A DNA stretch of 64,000 bases from NCBI RefSeq assembly GCF_024169315.1, contig NZ_JALJWR010000001.1, positions 1,819,501-1,883,500 of the forward strand. Direction: 5' to 3'. The translations under genes were made by a program, and so were the position numbers. Shown here piece by piece: positions 63,254-64,000 of the stretch (position 1 is the first letter of the stretch; each line of letters begins with the position of its first letter). Under the pieces are notes generated by a model, which had not been told where the DNA came from, made no database searches, and was given only the letters and a program-made list of their open reading frames with translations. Source of the stretch: Pseudomonas migulae (GTDB taxonomy: Bacteria > Pseudomonadota > Gammaproteobacteria > Pseudomonadales > Pseudomonadaceae).

Positions 63254-64000
63254 ATGACCGCCATCCACATCAAATTCCCTTCCCTGACCCTCAAGGCGGG
63301 CCCGCGGGCCTTCGCGCGCATCCGTGAAAACGGTTTGAACGCCGCCGATGTCGGCACGTTGCCAGGCGCCGCTGGCGGGCCCAAGGCCTTGGGAATTCAA
63401 GGTCTGGACCTGGCGCTGTTCGGCGAATGGCTGCCTGCCGCGCCGCGTGAGCGCTCGTTGATCGGCGCATCGGTCGGCTCCTGGCGCTTTGCCAGTGCCT
63501 GCCTGCCCGATGCCGCCGAAGGCATCCGCCGTCTCGGCCATCTCTACACCGAGCAGAATTTCGCCAAGGGCGTGACCATGGCGCAGATCAGCCAGAGCTC
63601 CCAGCGCATGCTCGATGACCTGCTCGACGGCCGCGACGCCTCGATTCTGGACAACGCCCATTACCGACTGAACATCATGGTGGTCAAAAGCCACGGCCTG
63701 CTCGCGGACGATCATCGCGGTCGCCTCGGGTTGGGCCTGTCGTCGGTGATCGCCGACAACCTGCGCGGTCGCGCGCGGCTGTCGCGGCATTTCGAGCGGC
63801 TGATCCTCCACGACCCGCGCCTGGCACCGCCGGTCAACGCGCTGACCGACTTCCCGTCACGCTTCGTCGCGCTGAATGCCGGCAACCTGCGTCAGGCCTT
63901 GCTCGCCTCCGGTTCGATCCCGATGGTGATGGAAGGCGTGCGTGACCTGCCGGGCGCTGGCGCCGGAACGTTCCGCGATGGCGGTCTGCTCGACTACCAC
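63254..64000 (+). CDS. Patatin-like phospholipase, 5' part
   Basis: 249 codons, cut by the right edge. The frame starts at ATG 63254 (MTAIHIKFPSLTLKAGPRAFARIR) and has no stop. Patatin hallmarks are visible: oxyanion-type Gly-rich AAGGPK, the nucleophile elbow GASVGS (G-x-S-x-G), and the dyad Asp in FRDGGLLDYH. A Ser-Asp dyad lipid acyl hydrolase of the cytoplasm or inner leaflet. Divergent to the PepSY operon. The C-terminus is not seen. Confidence 0.88.
   Translation, partial: MTAIHIKFPSLTLKAGPRAFARIRENGLNAADVGTLPGAAGGPKALGIQGLDLALFGEWLPAAPRERSLIGASVGSWRFASACLPDAAEGIRRLGHLYTEQNFAKGVTMAQISQSSQRMLDDLLDGRDASILDNAHYRLNIMVVKSHGLLADDHRGRLGLGLSSVIADNLRGRARLSRHFERLILHDPRLAPPVNALTDFPSRFVALNAGNLRQALLASGSIPMVMEGVRDLPGAGAGTFRDGGLLDYH

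Noticed and set aside
1..64000. tRNA, rRNA, IS elements, prophage, toxin-antitoxin or BGC genes
   Set aside because: Looked for on both strands and none recognised in this window.

Overview
The window reads as a piece of chromosome from a Pseudomonas of the P. fluorescens group. It is GC-rich, nearly every intergenic gap carries a Pseudomonas-type REP doublet (variants of GTGGGAGCGGGCTTGCTCGCGA), and the gene families are typical of the genus: chromosomal ampR-ampC, gudP-gudD, polB, selD-mnmH, a small metallothionein, DUF6555, XapX and TerC. I see no rRNA, tRNA, phage, IS element or CRISPR array. The content is core to accessory housekeeping with many transporters and regulators. About 73 protein genes are supported, two of them cut by or close to the window edges.

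Layout. 1-6.4 kb: the 5' part of a C39-like lipoprotein whose catalytic Cys is replaced by Ser, a small membrane protein, TerC, a small lipoprotein, nhaR, an MFS exporter, sstT, then a 0.9-kb gene-free stretch built as a nested palindrome. 6.5-15.9 kb: DUF1993, YceH, cupin, a shikimate-dehydrogenase-like protein, PXPV-repeat protein, two small unknowns, AI-2E-family transporter, trhP, a LysR/EamA divergent pair, then a ~198-bp tandem duplication of the EamA 3' end with its REP doublet. 15.9-19.7 kb: a D-glucarate module (GntR regulator, gudP, gudD) with visible operator candidates. 19.8-24.5 kb: ampR-ampC, then a solute-binding protein and a D-aminoacylase, bounded by two near-identical terminators. 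24.5-30.4 kb: DUF4174, VOC, TauE/SafE, lipoprotein, secreted aldose epimerase, aldo/keto reductase, DUF1810. 30.4-39.5 kb: polB, a structured non-coding stretch, CBS protein, GST, DUF4349, a DUF3455/ECF sigma/anti-sigma operon, a 13-residue x10 repeat protein, DUF1615.

39.6-64 kb: TonB-dependent siderophore receptor, FAD monooxygenase, a zinc-type hemB, GST, periplasmic histidine phosphatase, mnmH-selD, an oxidoreductase/XapX/AraC group, DUF6555 and a 92-aa unknown, a 54-aa metallothionein (too short for most ORF cut-offs), a split DUF606 transporter pair with its LysR regulator, two chemoreceptors either side of a Na+/H+ antiporter, and a four-gene PepSY-PepSY-response regulator-kinase operon with a direct-repeat operator candidate. 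A patatin-like phospholipase runs off the right edge.

The items most worth following up are the C39 pseudopeptidase, the ECF operon next to the tandem-repeat secreted protein, the Zn-type hemB in a genus whose usual HemB is Mg-type, the PepSY two-component operon resembling BqsRS/CarRS, and the REP/palindrome architecture including a recent tandem duplication. None is proven novel from sequence alone.
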